Positions 3,913 through 6,299 of a stretch of DNA of 6,299 bases are shown one piece after another (position 1 is the stretch's first letter; each line of letters starts with the position of its first letter). The DNA is from Planctomycetota bacterium (GTDB lineage: Bacteria > Planctomycetota > Brocadiia > JAJRTI01). Location of the stretch: the NCBI GenBank assembly GCA_024278415.1, contig JAJRTI010000986.1:1-6299 (forward strand), in the 5' to 3' direction. The translations under genes and the position numbers were made by a program. Below the pieces are notes generated by a model. It was not told the DNA's origin. It saw nothing but the letters and a program-made list of their open reading frames with translations, and did not search any database.

Positions 3913-6299
3913 CTACCGCGCCAGCCTCCCCGCCTCGAACCACCCCACGAGCGGCCGCTCGACCGCGTCCCACGCGCGCAGGCCGGCCACGTCGCTGAGC
4001 GCGTTGATGTACCCCAAGCCGGACGTATTGAACAGGTAGAGGCCGTCCGCTCCCTCGTCGTACAGTTCCAGCGCGCGGCGGCGGTACAGGTTCAGCGTCA
4101 TGCGCTCGCTCTGGAACTTCACTTCCCCGCGCTCGGATTCGGGGGTGGGGTCGTGGCCCTGGATGATGTGCTCGAGCCGCACGAAGAGCTGGCACTTCGT
4201 GCCCTCGACCATCTTGGCGAACTTCGCGGCCGAGAACGACGTGCCGCCGAGCCCGTGCGTGCCCGGGCTGATCTGGTCCACGAGCCCCTCCTTGACCCAC
4301 CGCTCGATGTCGAGCGCTTGCGCCTCGTACCCGCGGTAGTCGAACGACGCGGTCAGCTCCATCTTGCGCCCCTGCCCCCGGCTCGCTTCGTCCACTGCGC
4401 GGCGCACGTCGCGCACGAAGCCGGTCATGACCTCGGCCTGCATCGCGAGCCAGCGCGGGTCGCTGGGGTTTTCGAACGGGTCGTCGCCATACTTCGCCTT
4501 GAACGCGTCCACGAGCGGCTTGTCGAGTCCCACAAACGGCGGGTGGCGCAGGAAGTCCAGGTGGAGCCCGTCCGGCCCGTAGCTCAAGCCTTCCTTGATC
4601 ACGGCCAGGCGGTACGCTCGCACCTGAGGGTATGCGTAGCTCAGTTGGTACCGATACTTCTTGTAGTGCGTGAAGATGCGGCAGTCGTAGTTGTCCCAGT
4701 ACTGCCGGCTATTCATTGTCTTTCCGACGACCGGGCCGTAGTTGGCGTTCATGCGGAACGACACGTGCACGCGCAGGCCGTTGCGCCGGCAGCGGTCGAT
4801 CACGACGCGCAACGGGTCGTTGCCCTCGTGGATCAGCTTCTGGATGCCCTCATACGCGCGGCGGTCGCCCTGGCGCCAGAACTTCTCCACGTTCGTGCCG
4901 AAGACGGTGCCGACTTTTGTGTCGTACGTACACGTGGCGTCGCAGCCCAAGCCATAGTCGTAAGAGTAGAGGCGCTTGCCGCGGTAGCGGTCCACCATCT
5001 TGAGCAACTGCTCTTTCGAGTTCACGCCGGAGTAGAACATGCTGTACCCGTCGTTATTGATCGTCACGCGGCCGACGGTGTTCGGCTGCCGAGCGGCCTT
5101 CACAATGCGGACCTGCGCGGGCGAGAGGCCGAGCAAGCGCACGAACGCGACGCGGCAGGCGCGCTTGCCGGCCGGCCTGATCGTGAGCTTCGTCGCGGCC
5201 AGGTCCGCGCAACCCACGAACGCTTCGCCCAGTCCCTGCGCTTGGTCGTGTTGGCGCCAGACTTGGAGCTTGACGCGCTTGGCCGCAGCATCCCCCAGCA
5301 CCACCTCCGCCTCGCTGTCGCCGATCAGTCCGATGCTCACCGCGTGCCAGCCGGTCGCTGGGAGTGTCAGCTCGACAGCCGCGTCACCCGGCTGGCCCGT
5401 CCAGATGTGCCGGTCGGCCGCGCCTTCGGATAGGAACGTACTCGCGCTCCAAGGGCTGTCAAGCCGGTCGAGCATGATGACCTGGCTGGGCTTGCCGGCC
5501 ACCACGCGGGCTGGGTTGCTCAGCACCTCCGCGCAGCCATAGGTCTTCGCCGACGCGCGTGCGAGCGTGCCCCACTTCTCCGACACCAGGGCGAGGTCGA
5601 GCGCGTGCGGTCCCATGCCCAGGCCGGCCACGTCGATTTCACCGCGCACGATGCCGTCCTGGGGCACGGCCAGCCGATCGAGCCTCGCGCCCGTCGAAGC
5701 GGACACGTCGAGCCAGAGCGCACTCGTATCCTTGGCTGGCATCTCGATGCGGGCGTACACCGGCGCCCGGCCCGCGGCGTACCGGGCGACCCGCGCGTAG
5801 GCGATCGCCGCGGCCAAGTTGGGGTCTTGGTACGCGCGGACCATGTGCTGAAGGTTCGTGTTGCCGAAGTCCCACTCCTTCGTGGGCAGGTCCGCGTCCA
5901 GCTTGATGTAGCGCGCCAGAATCGCCAGTCCGTCGAGCTGAACCGCGTCGAACGCCCCCTCCGGTTTGCCCGAGCGGATAGTCATCTTGAACGCCTTGGC
6001 GTACGGCACGAACGTGCGGCCGTCGTCACTGGTGAATAGGTGCAGCCCATGCTTGGCGATGACCGGCGACGCGCCGCCGTTGTCCGACAGGTCGTCGAGC
6101 ATGACGAGCCTGTGCACGAGCTTGGGCTGGCCCAGGTCGATGACGAGGCTGCGGTTGAGGTATGGGAAGCCGACGGAGGACTGATAGCCCATGGTTCCGC
6201 ACGTGGCCGACTCCGGCGGCTCGGCCGCGGGGCCCGGGCCGATGAAGCCGATGGCCTTCACCGGCACTTCACGCATCGCTCCCGCGCAGGCGTGGGTCA
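3913..6299 (-). CDS. Discoidin-like plus GHL10/DUF187-like TIM-barrel glycoside hydrolase, 5' end cut by window edge
   Basis: A large protein, 787 residues from the first internal ATG at 6276. The frame stays open upstream to the window edge (T-H-A-C-A-G-A before that Met), and that ATG lacks a well-spaced Shine-Dalgarno. The true start is therefore probably outside the window; the extra residues look like the end of a signal peptide. Residues ~25-160 resemble an F5/8 type C (discoidin) carbohydrate-binding domain (SLVIDLGQPKLVHRLVMLD, LFTSDDGRTF, ARYIKLDAD). Residues ~170-390 appear to be two beta-sandwich modules. Residues ~400-770 form a TIM barrel: VVIDRCRRNGLRVHVSFRMN at 491-510, DGLHLDFLRHPP at 569-580 (the family's D-G-I-H-L-D-Y-I-R-Y-P strand with candidate catalytic D574), LTASFDYRG at 641-649 and DGLYLFNTSG at 744-753. 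COG1649 members act on extracellular polysaccharide or peptidoglycan; the substrate here is unknown. It ends at TAG (3915-3913). Confidence 0.8.
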   Translation of the reverse strand, partial: THACAGAMREVPVKAIGFIGPGPAAEPPESATCGTMGYQSSVGFPYLNRSLVIDLGQPKLVHRLVMLDDLSDNGGASPVIAKHGLHLFTSDDGRTFVPYAKAFKMTIRSGKPEGAFDAVQLDGLAILARYIKLDADLPTKEWDFGNTNLQHMVRAYQDPNLAAAIAYARVARYAAGRAPVYARIEMPAKDTSALWLDVSASTGARLDRLAVPQDGIVRGEIDVAGLGMGPHALDLALVSEKWGTLARASAKTYGCAEVLSNPARVVAGKPSQVIMLDRLDSPWSASTFLSEGAADRHIWTGQPGDAAVELTLPATGWHAVSIGLIGDSEAEVVLGDAAAKRVKLQVWRQHDQAQGLGEAFVGCADLAATKLTIRPAGKRACRVAFVRLLGLSPAQVRIVKAARQPNTVGRVTINNDGYSMFYSGVNSKEQLLKMVDRYRGKRLYSYDYGLGCDATCTYDTKVGTVFGTNVEKFWRQGDRRAYEGIQKLIHEGNDPLRVVIDRCRRNGLRVHVSFRMNANYGPVVGKTMNSRQYWDNYDCRIFTHYKKYRYQLSYAYPQVRAYRLAVIKEGLSYGPDGLHLDFLRHPPFVGLDKPLVDAFKAKYGDDPFENPSDPRWLAMQAEVMTGFVRDVRRAVDEASRGQGRKMELTASFDYRGYEAQALDIERWVKEGLVDQISPGTHGLGGTSFSAAKFAKMVEGTKCQLFVRLEHIIQGHDPTPESERGEVKFQSERMTLNLYRRRALELYDEGADGLYLFNTSGLGYINALSDVAGLRAWDAVERPLVGWFEAGRLAR

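Noticed and set aside
3877..5433. 518-residue open frame on the plus strand
   Set aside because: It lies antisense to the TIM-barrel gene, has a repetitive Val/Ala/His/Arg composition typical of the opposite strand of GC-rich coding DNA, and matches no recognisable domain.

Overview
This is a GC-rich bacterial segment with compact, non-phage gene organisation. Both window edges cut through genes on the minus strand. The mix suggests an environmental bacterium of the Planctomycetota/Lentisphaerota/Armatimonadota/Hydrogenedentota kind. It has a COG1453-type aldo/keto reductase with a ferredoxin-like tail, a large discoidin plus GHL10-like glycoside hydrolase, and two toxin-antitoxin loci. The taxonomic guess is an inference from gene style only and is weak.

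Layout. Positions 1-209 (minus) hold the start of an unidentified exported protein with a signal peptide and a well-formed sigma70-type promoter at 275-303. Positions 339-799 (minus) hold a hicB-hicA toxin-antitoxin operon with a one-base stop/start overlap (TGATG), a strong Shine-Dalgarno that decides the hicB start, and its own promoter at 827-855. Positions 1022-2146 (plus) hold an aldo/keto reductase of 374 residues with a complete catalytic tetrad and two C-terminal four-cysteine clusters; it is preceded by an extended -10 promoter and a GC-rich leader. Positions 2307-2358 hold a perfect 25-bp inverted repeat with a 2-nt centre, followed by an AbiEi/AbiEii (type IV) toxin-antitoxin locus on the plus strand (2391-3904). 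Positions 3913-6299 (minus) hold a multidomain discoidin/TIM-barrel protein that is convergent with abiEii, with only 8 bases between the stop codons.

Main observation. The AbiE operon has its original architecture: a palindromic operator candidate, abiEi, an ATGA overlap and abiEii. However, each gene carries one in-frame amber codon. In abiEi it is codon 171 of a 200-residue frame, and in abiEii it is codon 15 of a 304-residue frame. Protein similarity resumes directly after each stop. Both are one C-to-T change from CAG (Gln). At least three genes here (the reductase, the TIM-barrel protein and abiEii itself) end at a natural C-terminus with TAG, so TAG reads as stop in this genome. The simplest reading is a decaying type IV toxin-antitoxin module next to an apparently intact HicBA module.
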